DNA from: an uncultured Alistipes sp.
Lineage (GTDB): Bacteria; Bacteroidota; Bacteroidia; Bacteroidales; Rikenellaceae
Length of the DNA stretch: 64,000 nucleotides
Direction: 5' to 3'
NCBI RefSeq assembly: GCF_910580175.1
Contig: NZ_CAJTXD010000004.1
Coordinates: 148,379 to 212,378, forward strand
Part shown: piece after piece, positions 34,208 through 42,787 of the stretch
Numbering within the stretch: position 1 is the first letter of the stretch
Layout: the number at the start of each line of letters is the position of its first letter
Notes under the pieces: generated by a model
Told to the model about the DNA's origin: nothing
Databases searched by the model: none
What the model saw: only the letters and a program-made list of their open reading frames with translations
Translations under genes and position numbers: made by a program

Positions 34208-35749
34208 CTAATTGTTGCTCTCGTTGGGCAAGAGTTCCGAACCCGGAGCGTCCAGCTCGTGCTGGGGGATCGGCCATACGAAGCGCGGGTCGTTCGGCTC
34301 GATCTTCAGCGAACTGCCTTCCTGCTGGGTGTAGCTCTGGGGCGTGCGCTCGAAGCCCATGCCCCAACGCTTGAGGTCTTGCAGGCGGAAACCCTCCAGG
34401 TAGAGTTCGCGTACGCGCTCCTCGGAAATCCGCTGCAACCAGTTGTCCTGTCCGAGGTTCAGGGCGCCGCCCGACTCGAAGCGGGTCTGCCGCAAGGCCG
34501 TGAGGTCTTTGCCGGCGGCCTGGAAATCGGGCGTCGACTGGCGGCAGTAGGCTTCGGCACGGATGAGGTACTGCTCGGCCAGACGGAACGGTTTGGGCAT
34601 GGAAACGTGGAAAATCTTGTTCTGGATGAAGTTTTGGTTGCCGTAGTACTTGACCAGCAGGGGCCACTTCATGCCGTTGCCGTATCCGATGACGATGCCG
34701 CTGGACTGGTCGGCGAAGTAGGCGGCCTTGCGCAGGTCGCTGGTCTCGTAGGCGCTCAACGCCCATTGTGCGGGCACGTAGTCGGGGTAGAAGTAGGTGT
34801 AGTCCCGGGTAAAGCCGAGGAACACCGTGCCCAGAGCACCGCCGTAGGAAGTCGAGGTAAAGCCGATGCGCCAGATGATCTCGGGGCTGGCGTCGTAACG
34901 CCACATGTAATCGAAGTAGGTGGTGCCGTCGGAGAGGTACTGCGTGCGTGCGGATGCGAGCGAGAAGCTGGTCTTCCGCTTGTCGATGAGCTTCGAGGAG
35001 TACTCGATGGCGCTCTCCCAGTCCTGCATGTAGAGCGCGATGCGGGCGTGCAGGGCCTCGACGGCGGCTCGGGTAATGTACGGCGAGTTGGCCGCGTTGT
35101 CGTCATCCTCGTCGGACAGCAACTCTTCGGCCTTGGCAAGGTCTTCGAGCACGAACTGGTAGGAATCGTACAACGAAGCGCGACGGGTAGGCTCCTGCTC
35201 GAAATATTTGGTGCGGAGCCGCACGCCCAACTCCTGTGCCGCCGTGCTGGGGTCGTAAGCCTTGCAGAAGCACTTGATCAGCTCGGAGTAGCAGAGCGCG
35301 CGGATGGCGTAGACTTCGCCCGTGTAGCCGTCCAGCAAGGACAACTTGGAGTCGTCGGTCTCGTTGGCCCGCACGTTGTCGATGAGGTCGAGGTAGAAGT
35401 TGCAGTTGCCGATGACGGAATAGAGGGAACCGTAGACGCTCTCGATCTCTGCGGAGGTGGAGCGCACCTTCCACTGCCAGAAGTCGCCGAACGTGTTGCT
35501 GTTGCCTTCGGCCGCATAAACCAGGTCGGCCTGGATGTCGGGCAGCTGCGTGAGGTAGCCGCTGTATAGGTAGCCGCTTTTCAGACTGGCGTAGATGCCG
35601 ATCAGATGTTGCTCTGCATCGTTGAAGGTCTGCATGGCCTCGTCCTCGCGGATGGCCTGCCGGGGGTATTTCTCAAGGCAGGAAACCGAACCGACGAGCA
35701 CAGCGACGGCGATCAGACCGAATGATATGTATTTAAATAACTTTTTCAT
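34208..35749 (-). CDS. SusD/RagB family nutrient-binding lipoprotein
   Basis: The 513-residue protein starts with a lipoprotein signal (FGLIAVAVLVGSVSCLEKYP, Cys near 25). It has the TPR-like helical scaffold of the SusD/RagB family, seen in LDGYTGEVYAIRALCYSELIKCFCKAYD and AAVEALHARIALYMQDWESAIEY. The family C-terminal phrase RISEERVRELYLEGFRLQDLKRWG is present. It forms the lid over its SusC barrel and captures the substrate. It lies 10 bases after susC. With a protease and no glycosidase in the locus, peptides are the likelier ligand, as for RagB. Confidence 0.95.
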   Translation of the reverse strand: MKKLFKYISFGLIAVAVLVGSVSCLEKYPRQAIREDEAMQTFNDAEQHLIGIYASLKSGYLYSGYLTQLPDIQADLVYAAEGNSNTFGDFWQWKVRSTSAEIESVYGSLYSVIGNCNFYLDLIDNVRANETDDSKLSLLDGYTGEVYAIRALCYSELIKCFCKAYDPSTAAQELGVRLRTKYFEQEPTRRASLYDSYQFVLEDLAKAEELLSDEDDDNAANSPYITRAAVEALHARIALYMQDWESAIEYSSKLIDKRKTSFSLASARTQYLSDGTTYFDYMWRYDASPEIIWRIGFTSTSYGGALGTVFLGFTRDYTYFYPDYVPAQWALSAYETSDLRKAAYFADQSSGIVIGYGNGMKWPLLVKYYGNQNFIQNKIFHVSMPKPFRLAEQYLIRAEAYCRQSTPDFQAAGKDLTALRQTRFESGGALNLGQDNWLQRISEERVRELYLEGFRLQDLKRWGMGFERTPQSYTQQEGSSLKIEPNDPRFVWPIPQHELDAPGSELLPNESNN

Positions 35750-35759
35750 GATGCTTCGG

Positions 35760-38708
35760 TTAGAAAGTTAAGTCGAGGCCGAAAGTGAATTGGCGCGCCG
35801 TGGGATACTGGGCGATGTAGATGTTGGAAGGACTTTCGGGATCGAGACCCGAGAACGGAGTGAACGTCAACAGGTTCTGCGCCTGGGCGTAGATGCGGAT
35901 TCCACTGAAGACACGGGTCTTGCGCAACAGCTCCTTGGGAAGGGAGTAGCTGAGCATCAGGTTCTTGAGCCGCAGGAACGAGGCGTCCTCCAGCAACCGG
36001 CTGTCGAACTCGGTAAAGACGCCGTGGCGCGGGATGTCGGTCACGTCGCCGGGCTGCTTCCAACGGTCGAGCAGACGCTTGGACTGGTTGTAGGAGGCGA
36101 AGCGTCCGTTGGACTCGTTGAAGTAACGGTCGTTGTTGACCATCCAGCGGTCGGCGACCCAGCTGAATTGTGCGGAGAGCGCGAGGCCCTTCCATTCGAG
36201 CGAGGTGCCGAAGCCGCCCTCCCAGGGGGCGAACTGGCTTTTGCCGATCATGACCTTGTCTTCGTCGCGCAACTCGGTGGTCAGCTCTCCGTCCTTGGTG
36301 TACCAGAGGGCGTCGCCGTTGGCGGGGTTGACGCCGGCGAAGCGGTTGATGTAGTATTCGCCCACGTCGTGGCCTACGACCAGTTTGCGGCTCGTGTTGG
36401 CCATTTCGTACTCCTGGACGCCGTTATAAAGCTCGGTAATCTTGTTTTTGTTGTAGGCGATCGTAGCGTTGAGCGTCCACGTGAAATCCTTGGTCGAGAC
36501 GGCGGTGCCGAAGAGCGTCAGCTCGACGCCGCGGTTGATCATCGAACCCACGTTGGCCCAGCGCGAGCCGTAACCGTTGTCGCTGTACGACTGGGGTACC
36601 TGCATGAGCATGTCGGTGGTCTTCTTGTTGTAGAACTCCAGATCGACCTGCAACCGGTTCCAGAAGCCCAGATGCAACCCGATGTTGGTCGTCCAGGGCT
36701 TCTCCCAACGGAGGTTCTCGGTGCCCTGCTGCGAAGGGGCGACGCCGGCGTTGCCGATGTAGTCGTAACCGCCGCTGATGAGGGCCAGGTGCTCGTAGTT
36801 GGGAATGGAGGAGTTGCCCGAGGTGCCGGTCGAAACGGAGAACTGGGCGTTGGTCAGCCAACGGGAGACGTTCTCCATGAAGCGCTCGTTGCGGATGTTC
36901 CACATGAAGCCGACCGACCAGAAGCGACCCCAGCGGTTCTCCTTGCCGAAACGCGAGGAAGCGTCGGTACGGGCGGCCAGCTCGACGAAGTAGCGGTTGG
37001 CATAGCTGTACTCGGCACGCCCGAAGAACGAGAGGTAGCCGTAGTCGTTGTCGCGCGTGTCGCTCCAACGGGTAACGCGCGTGGCGTTGGCGATGTCGGT
37101 CAACTTATTGCTGGTCTGACCTTTGGCTGTGAGCTGGAAATCCTCGTAATGGTAGTCGATGCCTTCATGTCCGAGCAGGAAATTAAACGTATGCTTGTCG
37201 TCGATCGAGAAGTTGTAGTTGATGGTGTTGGTAATCGAAAGCTGCAATCCGTCGGAACTGTTGCGGCCGGCGCTGCCGTCCTGCAAGTTGGGCGAATACT
37301 CCGGGTAGGAAACCGAGAAGCCGGTGGTGTGGGAGTAGTCGACGCTGAACTGCGAACGCAGGGTCAGACCCTCGATGGGCATGGCCTCGGCGTAGAGGGT
37401 GGAGAACACCTTGTACTTCTTGTAGGTCAAGGGGTTGTTGGCCAGCCATTCCAGGGGGTTCTGACCGTTGCCCTTCCAGGAGCCGTCCTCGATGGAGGCC
37501 AGCGAGCCGTCGGCGCGGAACGGATTCCAATAAGGCATCATGAATTGGGCGGCCGAGATCGGTGTGATGATCGAAGGCTCGCCATCGTCGGCCCGTTCGA
37601 TCTCCTGGTAGTTCATGGAGGTGTTGGTGCCGATCTTGAGCCACTTGGCGGCCCGCTGCTCGACGTTGGCGCGCACAGAATAGCGCTTGAACCCGGAGCC
37701 TACGGCCGTTCCCTCCTGGTTGTAGTAGCCGCCGGAGAAGTAATAGCTGGTCTTGTCGGAAGCACCGGAGACGGAGAGTTCGTAATCCTGCAACAGAGCG
37801 GCGTCATTGAACACGGCGTTGAGCCAGTTGACGTCGGTCTTGCGAAGCAGGTCGTAGTTCTTGCCCGAAGTCAAGCCGATCTCCTGCTCGTAACGGATTC
37901 GCTCGTCGGTGTTCATGATATTCCAGTTTTTCTGGGATATCTGCGAGAAACCGACCTGCATGCGGTAGTTGATGACGGGCTTCTCGGCCCGGCGGCCCCG
38001 CTTGGTATTGATGACGATCACACCGTTGGCGGCGCGGGCGCCGTAGATCGAGGTGGACGACGCATCCTTGAGCACCGAGAGCGACTCGATGTCGGCCGGA
38101 TTGATGGTGTTGAAGTCGGAACTCGAAATGGCAACGCCGTCGAGGATGTAGAGCGGTTCGGTGCCCGAATTGATGGAGTTGACGCCACGGATCTTCATTA
38201 CCGTGGACTCGCTCGGTTCGCCGGAGACGGACATGACCGAGAGACCCGGAACCTGACCCTGCAACGCCTGGTCGAAAGCGGCCGTGGGCGCGCTTTCGAG
38301 TTTCTCGGTCTTTACCGAAGAAACCGATCCGGCGATGGTGCCTTTCTTCCGGACGCCGTAGGCGATGACCACCACGTCGTCGAGCTTCTGCGAGTCGCTG
38401 TCAAGGGCTACGTTGTAGGTAAGCGTGGGCGTTCCGGCAGGAACCGTGAACTCGACGCTTTTGTAGCCGATGTACTGGAAAGTAAGCTGGGTGCCTGCGG
38501 CGACAGTGATCGAATAGGAGCCGTCGGCGAGCGTGGTAACGCCCTGCGTAGGCCCCGCGATCACGTTGACCCCGATCAAAGGCTGCTTGTCTTCAGCCGA
38601 GGTAACTAAACCGCTGACTTGAATTCCCCCCCCCTGGGCGGCGGCCGCTAAAGGCCACGCGCAACATGCGAGGAAGGAGATAACGAGTAGAAGTTTGGCT
38701 TTTTGCAT
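35760..38708 (-). CDS. SusC/RagA family TonB-dependent outer-membrane transporter
   Basis: The 982-residue protein has a signal peptide (AKLLLVISFLACCAWPLAAAAQ). A carboxypeptidase-D regulatory-like domain follows (ISGLVTSAEDKQPLIGVNVI pattern, here IQVSGLV). The plug domain has VVIAYGVRKKGTIAGSVSSV and IDSLSVLKDASSTSIYGARAANGVIVI-type phrases, here IESLSVLKDASSTSIYGARA. A 22-strand barrel ends in aromatic RQFTFGLDLTF. The codons for GGG right after the signal peptide are a G9 run (38626-38634). It imports the SusD-held ligand using TonB energy. It is the first gene of the nine-gene locus, with a promoter at 38731-38761. Confidence 0.96.
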   Translation of the reverse strand: MQKAKLLLVISFLACCAWPLAAAAQGGGIQVSGLVTSAEDKQPLIGVNVIAGPTQGVTTLADGSYSITVAAGTQLTFQYIGYKSVEFTVPAGTPTLTYNVALDSDSQKLDDVVVIAYGVRKKGTIAGSVSSVKTEKLESAPTAAFDQALQGQVPGLSVMSVSGEPSESTVMKIRGVNSINSGTEPLYILDGVAISSSDFNTINPADIESLSVLKDASSTSIYGARAANGVIVINTKRGRRAEKPVINYRMQVGFSQISQKNWNIMNTDERIRYEQEIGLTSGKNYDLLRKTDVNWLNAVFNDAALLQDYELSVSGASDKTSYYFSGGYYNQEGTAVGSGFKRYSVRANVEQRAAKWLKIGTNTSMNYQEIERADDGEPSIITPISAAQFMMPYWNPFRADGSLASIEDGSWKGNGQNPLEWLANNPLTYKKYKVFSTLYAEAMPIEGLTLRSQFSVDYSHTTGFSVSYPEYSPNLQDGSAGRNSSDGLQLSITNTINYNFSIDDKHTFNFLLGHEGIDYHYEDFQLTAKGQTSNKLTDIANATRVTRWSDTRDNDYGYLSFFGRAEYSYANRYFVELAARTDASSRFGKENRWGRFWSVGFMWNIRNERFMENVSRWLTNAQFSVSTGTSGNSSIPNYEHLALISGGYDYIGNAGVAPSQQGTENLRWEKPWTTNIGLHLGFWNRLQVDLEFYNKKTTDMLMQVPQSYSDNGYGSRWANVGSMINRGVELTLFGTAVSTKDFTWTLNATIAYNKNKITELYNGVQEYEMANTSRKLVVGHDVGEYYINRFAGVNPANGDALWYTKDGELTTELRDEDKVMIGKSQFAPWEGGFGTSLEWKGLALSAQFSWVADRWMVNNDRYFNESNGRFASYNQSKRLLDRWKQPGDVTDIPRHGVFTEFDSRLLEDASFLRLKNLMLSYSLPKELLRKTRVFSGIRIYAQAQNLLTFTPFSGLDPESPSNIYIAQYPTARQFTFGLDLTF
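38626..38634 (-). repeat. G9 homopolymer in the susC coding region
   Basis: Nine consecutive G on the coding strand, at codons for Gly just after the signal peptide. A change of one base would shift the frame of nearly the whole protein. Confidence 0.9.
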
Positions 38709-38730
38709 TAGAAAAAGTGTTTTATCCGAG

Positions 38731-38761
38731 CAAAGAAAAAAAATAAAAATGAGGATTCAAA
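38731..38761 (-). promoter_or_regulatory. Probable promoter of the SusCD locus
   Basis: Minus-strand TTTG (38758-38761) and TTTCTTTG (38731-38738; one mismatch to TAnnTTTG) are 19 bases apart. The -7 lies 22 bases before the susC start. Confidence 0.5.
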
Positions 38762-38974
38762 ATATTGAAAACCGTTTTTAGTGTAAGAACCGACGGAACG
38801 TTCGCCGCTCGGGTCTCCGGGGTGCAGTCAGAACGGATTGCGGGCCATAAATCGTATGCCCGGGCCGATGTTTTGCATCCGGATGGTGTGCGCAACGCGG
38901 GGCTGTCGGAAGAGATGGTGCGTCGGCAGCAGAATCCGCCGTCTGCATAGGGCAGGAAGAGAAGCGGATATAAG
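38762..38974. other. Intergenic region, no convincing gene
   Basis: About 210 bases upstream of the SusC promoter. Short frames on both strands (about 61-66 codons) have no family resemblance and are probably chance. Confidence 0.5.
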
Positions 38975-39010
38975 AAAAATGAACAGGAAGCTGTTGCCGG
39001 CTCCCTGTTC
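38975..39010 (-). terminator. Rho-independent terminator of rpsU
   Basis: 11-bp stem with one G-T pair (38981-38991 with 39000-39010 region), then TTTTT on the minus strand, 22 bases past the rpsU stop. Confidence 0.8.
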
Positions 39011-39032
39011 GTCTGGTTCTGCCAACAACGGA

Positions 39033-39224
39033 TTACTCCTTATCTCGGTACATGTGCTCTACGTACACAGCGTGCATCATCGCCTCGCGCTTCTGGATGG
39101 AAGGCTTGGTGAAGTATTGGCGGCGTCGCAACTCCTTGAGGACACCCGTGCGCTCGTATTTGCGTTTGAACTTCTTCAAGGCGCGTTCGATGTTTTCGCC
39201 TTCTTTTACCGGCATGATAATCAT
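39033..39224 (-). CDS. rpsU: 30S ribosomal protein S21
   Basis: The 63-residue product has the S21 pattern MPVKEGENIERALKKFKRKY and LKELRRRQYFTKPSIQKRE. S21 helps start translation. In Bacteroidetes it sits near the anti-Shine-Dalgarno region of 16S rRNA. It is monocistronic with its own terminator. Confidence 0.97.
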   Translation of the reverse strand: MIIMPVKEGENIERALKKFKRKYERTGVLKELRRRQYFTKPSIQKREAMMHAVYVEHMYRDKE

Positions 39225-39257
39225 AGCAATATACTTTTAAAATTTATAAAATCGGAT

Positions 39258-40424
39258 TCATGATTCCGGACGGATCGTTTGTTCTGATGGATCGGGGGAC
39301 GGAACCTGCTGTTCCGCTGCGGTGTCGGGAAGCGTCCGGGCCTCCTCCGCGCGCCCCTGGAAAACTTGATGTCGGTCGTCGGAACCGCTTCGGCTGCCGA
39401 AATACAGGTAGGGGATCAGCCTCTCGGCCGATTCGGGACTCAATATGTCGGCGTTTCTGAATTCCTCTGCGGTGCTCCAACCTCCTTTCAGTTGTCTTGC
39501 TTTCATTAGTTTGCGGATGGCGCTCCTATCCAGGTAGGGATGCGATTCCATCGCGTTCGGAAGCGCAAAGTTAATATCAATTTTGTGAATTTTGCAAGTG
39601 TCGCAATAAATTTGTGTCGAAATCTTTTCGAAATTGCTCTCGGTCATGCCTTCGATTTCGGCCAGTTGCCGGATGTCGACGAAGCCGCCGAGCCTGCGGC
39701 GGTATTCGAGAATGCGGCCGACGGTCTTCCTGCCGATGCCGTCGATAGCGCGCAAGGCCGCCGAATCGGCGCTGTTGATTTCGATGGGGAATTGCGGAAC
39801 GAGCCGCGGCCGTTCGGGGTAGATGAGGTAGGGCGCCAAGGCATAGGCTACGGAATCGTTGACCGAATAGCATTCGAGCAGGTCGTCCAGGCAGTAGATG
39901 CCGTGCAGCTCCCGCCACTTGATGATGTTTTGGGCCTGCTTGCGGGAAAATGCTCCGATGGCCTGGAGGTAGCGGGCCGTCACGGTGTCGATGCGGAATG
40001 TCGTGAGCGGCAGCGGCCGGGAGATGAAGCGTCCGCTGCGGAAATCCTTGGGTGCGGCGGCGAACCGCTGCCCGATGCGGATGTAGGGCCGCAGGCTGCG
40101 GTAGACCGAATCGTCGATGGCGCGGCAGTCGGCCAAATGTTCAGGAATGCGGAATATCTTGCCCGCGGCCCGGTAGTTCAGGAGTGCGGCGGCTTCGGAG
40201 CGCGTAAGACCCAGGCGGAGCAGCTGGTCGAAGTCGGCCGTGTTGGGATCGAACGGCTCGGGGCAGGGCGCCGGGGTGCGGGTTTCCATTTCGTTCTCGG
40301 CCTGCCGGGCGATGTCGCGATCGGGCTTGGTGCGCAGCAGGGCCAATGCTGCGATGGTCAGCAGGGCGAGCGGCAGGAAGATGGCTGCGGCGCGGATTTC
40401 TCGGTCGGAAAAGAGCGGTTTCAT
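39258..40424 (-). CDS. Membrane-anchored helix-hairpin-helix (ComEA-like) protein
   Basis: The 388-residue product has one N-terminal membrane helix (about residues 12-30; AAAIFLPLALLTIAALALL). Four or more helix-hairpin-helix units follow, in FDPNTADFDQLLRLGLTRSEAA, IEINSADSAALRAIDGIGRKT and a third near 300 (SHPYLDRSAIRKLMKARQ). HhH repeats bind DNA without sequence preference, as in ComEA, so DNA uptake or envelope DNA binding is possible but unproved. Start 40424 was preferred over 40484 because the -7 element lies at 40454-40461. The tail is low-complexity. Confidence 0.85.
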   Translation of the reverse strand: MKPLFSDREIRAAAIFLPLALLTIAALALLRTKPDRDIARQAENEMETRTPAPCPEPFDPNTADFDQLLRLGLTRSEAAALLNYRAAGKIFRIPEHLADCRAIDDSVYRSLRPYIRIGQRFAAAPKDFRSGRFISRPLPLTTFRIDTVTARYLQAIGAFSRKQAQNIIKWRELHGIYCLDDLLECYSVNDSVAYALAPYLIYPERPRLVPQFPIEINSADSAALRAIDGIGRKTVGRILEYRRRLGGFVDIRQLAEIEGMTESNFEKISTQIYCDTCKIHKIDINFALPNAMESHPYLDRSAIRKLMKARQLKGGWSTAEEFRNADILSPESAERLIPYLYFGSRSGSDDRHQVFQGRAEEARTLPDTAAEQQVPSPDPSEQTIRPES

Positions 40425-40453
40425 GAGTGCGGAGAGTGGCGTCTGATGTTGTC

Positions 40454-40461
40454 CAAAGGTA
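40454..40461 (-). promoter_or_regulatory. -7 element TACCTTTG for the HhH gene
   Basis: Minus-strand TAnnTTTG match 29 bases upstream of start 40424. It excludes the ATG at 40484. Confidence 0.7.
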
Positions 40462-40541
40462 GTGAAAGCGCGGCGAAAAAACAAGAGGCGGACGCTTTGC
40501 GGCGGTCGGCCCTGCGCGGAATGCCCGGGCCGGCTGGCGGG

Positions 40542-42371
40542 TTATTCGAAGCTGACGATTTCGGGTCGGGCCGGGCGATAGCGGTATTGTTCGAGGCGGG
40601 TGGAGTTGGAGAGTCGGAAATACTGGCTGTCGGCCAGTCCGTTTTTGCAGAAAGCGATGCCCAGACGAATCTGTATCGTGCTGAAGATCAATCGTTCGTT
40701 CTTGATCCGGATGCCGCTGCCCAAGGTGGCGAAGAAGTCGTTTTTGAAGACATTGGGCGAATAGCCGAGCAGTCCGCCGTCGGCGAAGGCGAAGAATGCG
40801 ATGCGGAACCCGAGGGGCTGCCAGGGGGTAAAGACGACGGTTTCGGTGTTGAGCACCAGACGTGTGGTGCCGAGGACGCGCTCTTTGAGCGCCTGCAAGC
40901 CGTTTTGACGGGTAAACAGCACGCTTTCGTTATTGCCCGTGCCGCGGTTCCAACCTTGGGTGTAGTTGAACATCAGAAACTGGCGGATGCGGCTGCGCCG
41001 GTACATGAAAAGGTTGGAGAACCACCGCAGGTCGACATCGACGGTGCTGTGGCGCCACGTACCGCTGCGGGGGTCGATGTAGCTGCCCAAAGTGAAGCCG
41101 CCCATGATGTAGCCCGCGTTGCGGAAACCGCCGGTGCGGTAGCTCAGACCGAGGTAGATTTCGTCGTTGAATTCGCCCCATGAATAGCCGCTTACGACCT
41201 CGGCTTTATAACCGGTGGCGAGATACTCGTTGGTGCCGAATCCGTAGATCATGTTGGCGGTCAGGAAGCGTTCCCGATAGAGACCTGCACCGAAAAGCAG
41301 GATGTCGTGGCTGTGCAGGGCCGGGTGGTTGTCGGGCGTGACCGGGCCGGGCCGGCGGAGGAACTGGCGGCGATTGTAGCGAGTGGTAAAATAGAGACTG
41401 GACGAAATGGGCCGCAGGTAGCGGGAATAGCCGCCCCAGGCGTTCCAGTTGCGTTCCTTGACCAACAGCGAGGTGTCCTGTTCGATCATGTATTGCTTGA
41501 ACTTCAGGTCGCTGTAAGTCAAGCCCACCTCGTAGTCGGTGGGGCGCAGGAACTCCTTGCGCAGCTGCATGTCGAGCGTGGAGTTGTAAAAGTCGCGCCC
41601 GGCGGTAAATTCAGCGGTGTAGAACGTGCCGAGCAGGTTGGGGATTTCGTAGCCGACGACGTTGCCGCCGTAGGAGAAGTCCTTGCGGTTGAAGTTGGTT
41701 TCGACGCGCAGGAGGTTGCCGGAGCCGAAGACGTTGGCGTCGGCGACGGCTACCATGGTGCGCCCTTCGGAATGCCAGGCTCCGTCGACGGTAATCGTCC
41801 ACCGGTCGCGCGTGCGGATGATCAGATCGACCAGGGCGGTGTCGAGCGGGTCGGGCCGGACATCGATGTCGACGTCGGAGATGTAGGGCCGCGATCGCAG
41901 CAGCTGCTTGTTGCGCACGATGAGCTGGGGATCGAGCCGGTCGCCCGACCGGAAGAGCAGATCGCGCCGCACGACGCGTTCGCGCGTGAGGGCATGGGTC
42001 TTGTTGCCGGTGCGTTGGAGCCAATTGCCGTCGGGGCGGAAGACTTGGGCGCGTTCGATGACGATCCGTCCGATGGTCTTGCCCTCGAAAGGTTGCAGTT
42101 CGCTGCTTTCATCGAGGATGCGGCCGTTGGAGGTGGTGTCGGGAACGGGACGGATGAAGAACATGCGGTAGAGCATGCGCGGCACGGCCCGCCGGCTGGA
42201 TTTCGATCGGATGCTGTCGTAGAGCCGTCGGTTGCGTTCGGCGATGACCAGCGAAAGCGAATCCTGGGGCAGATGTTCGGGGATATGGAGGTTCGGCCCT
42301 GCGGCGAACATGCCGCAGAAGGGCAATGCAGCGCAAAGCATGAACAAAAATATGCGAATCCGAACAATCAT
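40542..42371 (-). CDS. BamA/TamA-type outer-membrane barrel protein
   Basis: The 609-residue protein has a signal sequence (IRIFLFMLCAALPFCGMFAAG). POTRA-like segments lie near 95-185 (ELQPFEGKTIGRIVIERAQVF, DVDIDVRPDPLDTALVDLIIRTRDRWTITV), followed by a C-terminal beta barrel of the bacterial surface antigen type. The last stretch alternates hydrophobic residues. A role in outer-membrane assembly or lipid traffic is possible, but it is shorter than BamA and is a paralogue. The -7 element lies only 6 bases before ATG 42371, so the mRNA is either leaderless or starts at the internal Met 11 (MLCAALPF). The frame stays open upstream to 42539, but that part is not protein-like. Confidence 0.82.
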   Translation of the reverse strand: MIVRIRIFLFMLCAALPFCGMFAAGPNLHIPEHLPQDSLSLVIAERNRRLYDSIRSKSSRRAVPRMLYRMFFIRPVPDTTSNGRILDESSELQPFEGKTIGRIVIERAQVFRPDGNWLQRTGNKTHALTRERVVRRDLLFRSGDRLDPQLIVRNKQLLRSRPYISDVDIDVRPDPLDTALVDLIIRTRDRWTITVDGAWHSEGRTMVAVADANVFGSGNLLRVETNFNRKDFSYGGNVVGYEIPNLLGTFYTAEFTAGRDFYNSTLDMQLRKEFLRPTDYEVGLTYSDLKFKQYMIEQDTSLLVKERNWNAWGGYSRYLRPISSSLYFTTRYNRRQFLRRPGPVTPDNHPALHSHDILLFGAGLYRERFLTANMIYGFGTNEYLATGYKAEVVSGYSWGEFNDEIYLGLSYRTGGFRNAGYIMGGFTLGSYIDPRSGTWRHSTVDVDLRWFSNLFMYRRSRIRQFLMFNYTQGWNRGTGNNESVLFTRQNGLQALKERVLGTTRLVLNTETVVFTPWQPLGFRIAFFAFADGGLLGYSPNVFKNDFFATLGSGIRIKNERLIFSTIQIRLGIAFCKNGLADSQYFRLSNSTRLEQYRYRPARPEIVSFE

Positions 42372-42376
42372 GACGC

Positions 42377-42384
42377 CAAATATA
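42377..42384 (-). promoter_or_regulatory. -7 element TATATTTG next to the barrel-protein start
   Basis: Minus-strand TAnnTTTG match ending 6 bases before ATG 42371, so the expected transcript start falls on or just after that ATG. Confidence 0.65.
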
Positions 42385-42648
42385 ACGCAATTTCTGTGAA
42401 AAAACGTATGAAACGAGACGTCCGAGAGCGGAAAACGAGGAAAACGGAATTCGGAGCGAGTGGCGAGTGCAGGGGGCGGGCGGGTATAGAGGAGATGTGC
42501 GAGCGCGGACGGAATGGGATAGGGTCGGAGGGGTCGCACGGATGAGTGCGGACGGGATTGTATGGGGTCGCACGGATGAATGGATGCGGGCGCTCCTCTG
42601 TCGTCCGGGTGTTCGGGAAGCGGGGTGCCGCGAGGTTGCCGGGGATAA
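42385..42648. other. Intergenic region, no gene seen
   Basis: About 260 bases upstream of the barrel-protein promoter. Open frames on both strands are Arg/Gly/Pro-rich and lack any family pattern. Confidence 0.5.
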
Positions 42649-42682
42649 GAAAAAGTTCAGAATGCGTGCGCATTCTGAACTT
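42649..42682 (-). terminator. Rho-independent terminator of the DksA-like gene
   Basis: Near-perfect 14-bp inverted repeat (42653-42666 with 42669-42682). On the minus strand it runs into TTTTTC. Confidence 0.85.
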
Positions 42683-42787
42683 CAAGATCGAATCGGTTGC
42701 AGGCCGGGATTCCCCCGGCGGAGTCCGGTTGTTCGCGGTGCCCCGGCTTCTTTTTGCAGAGCCTCGGTTTCCCGGCCGCCGACCGTC

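Noticed and set aside
38765..39028. Short frames on both strands upstream of susC
   Set aside because: They lack family resemblance and cross the rpsU terminator region; judged chance.
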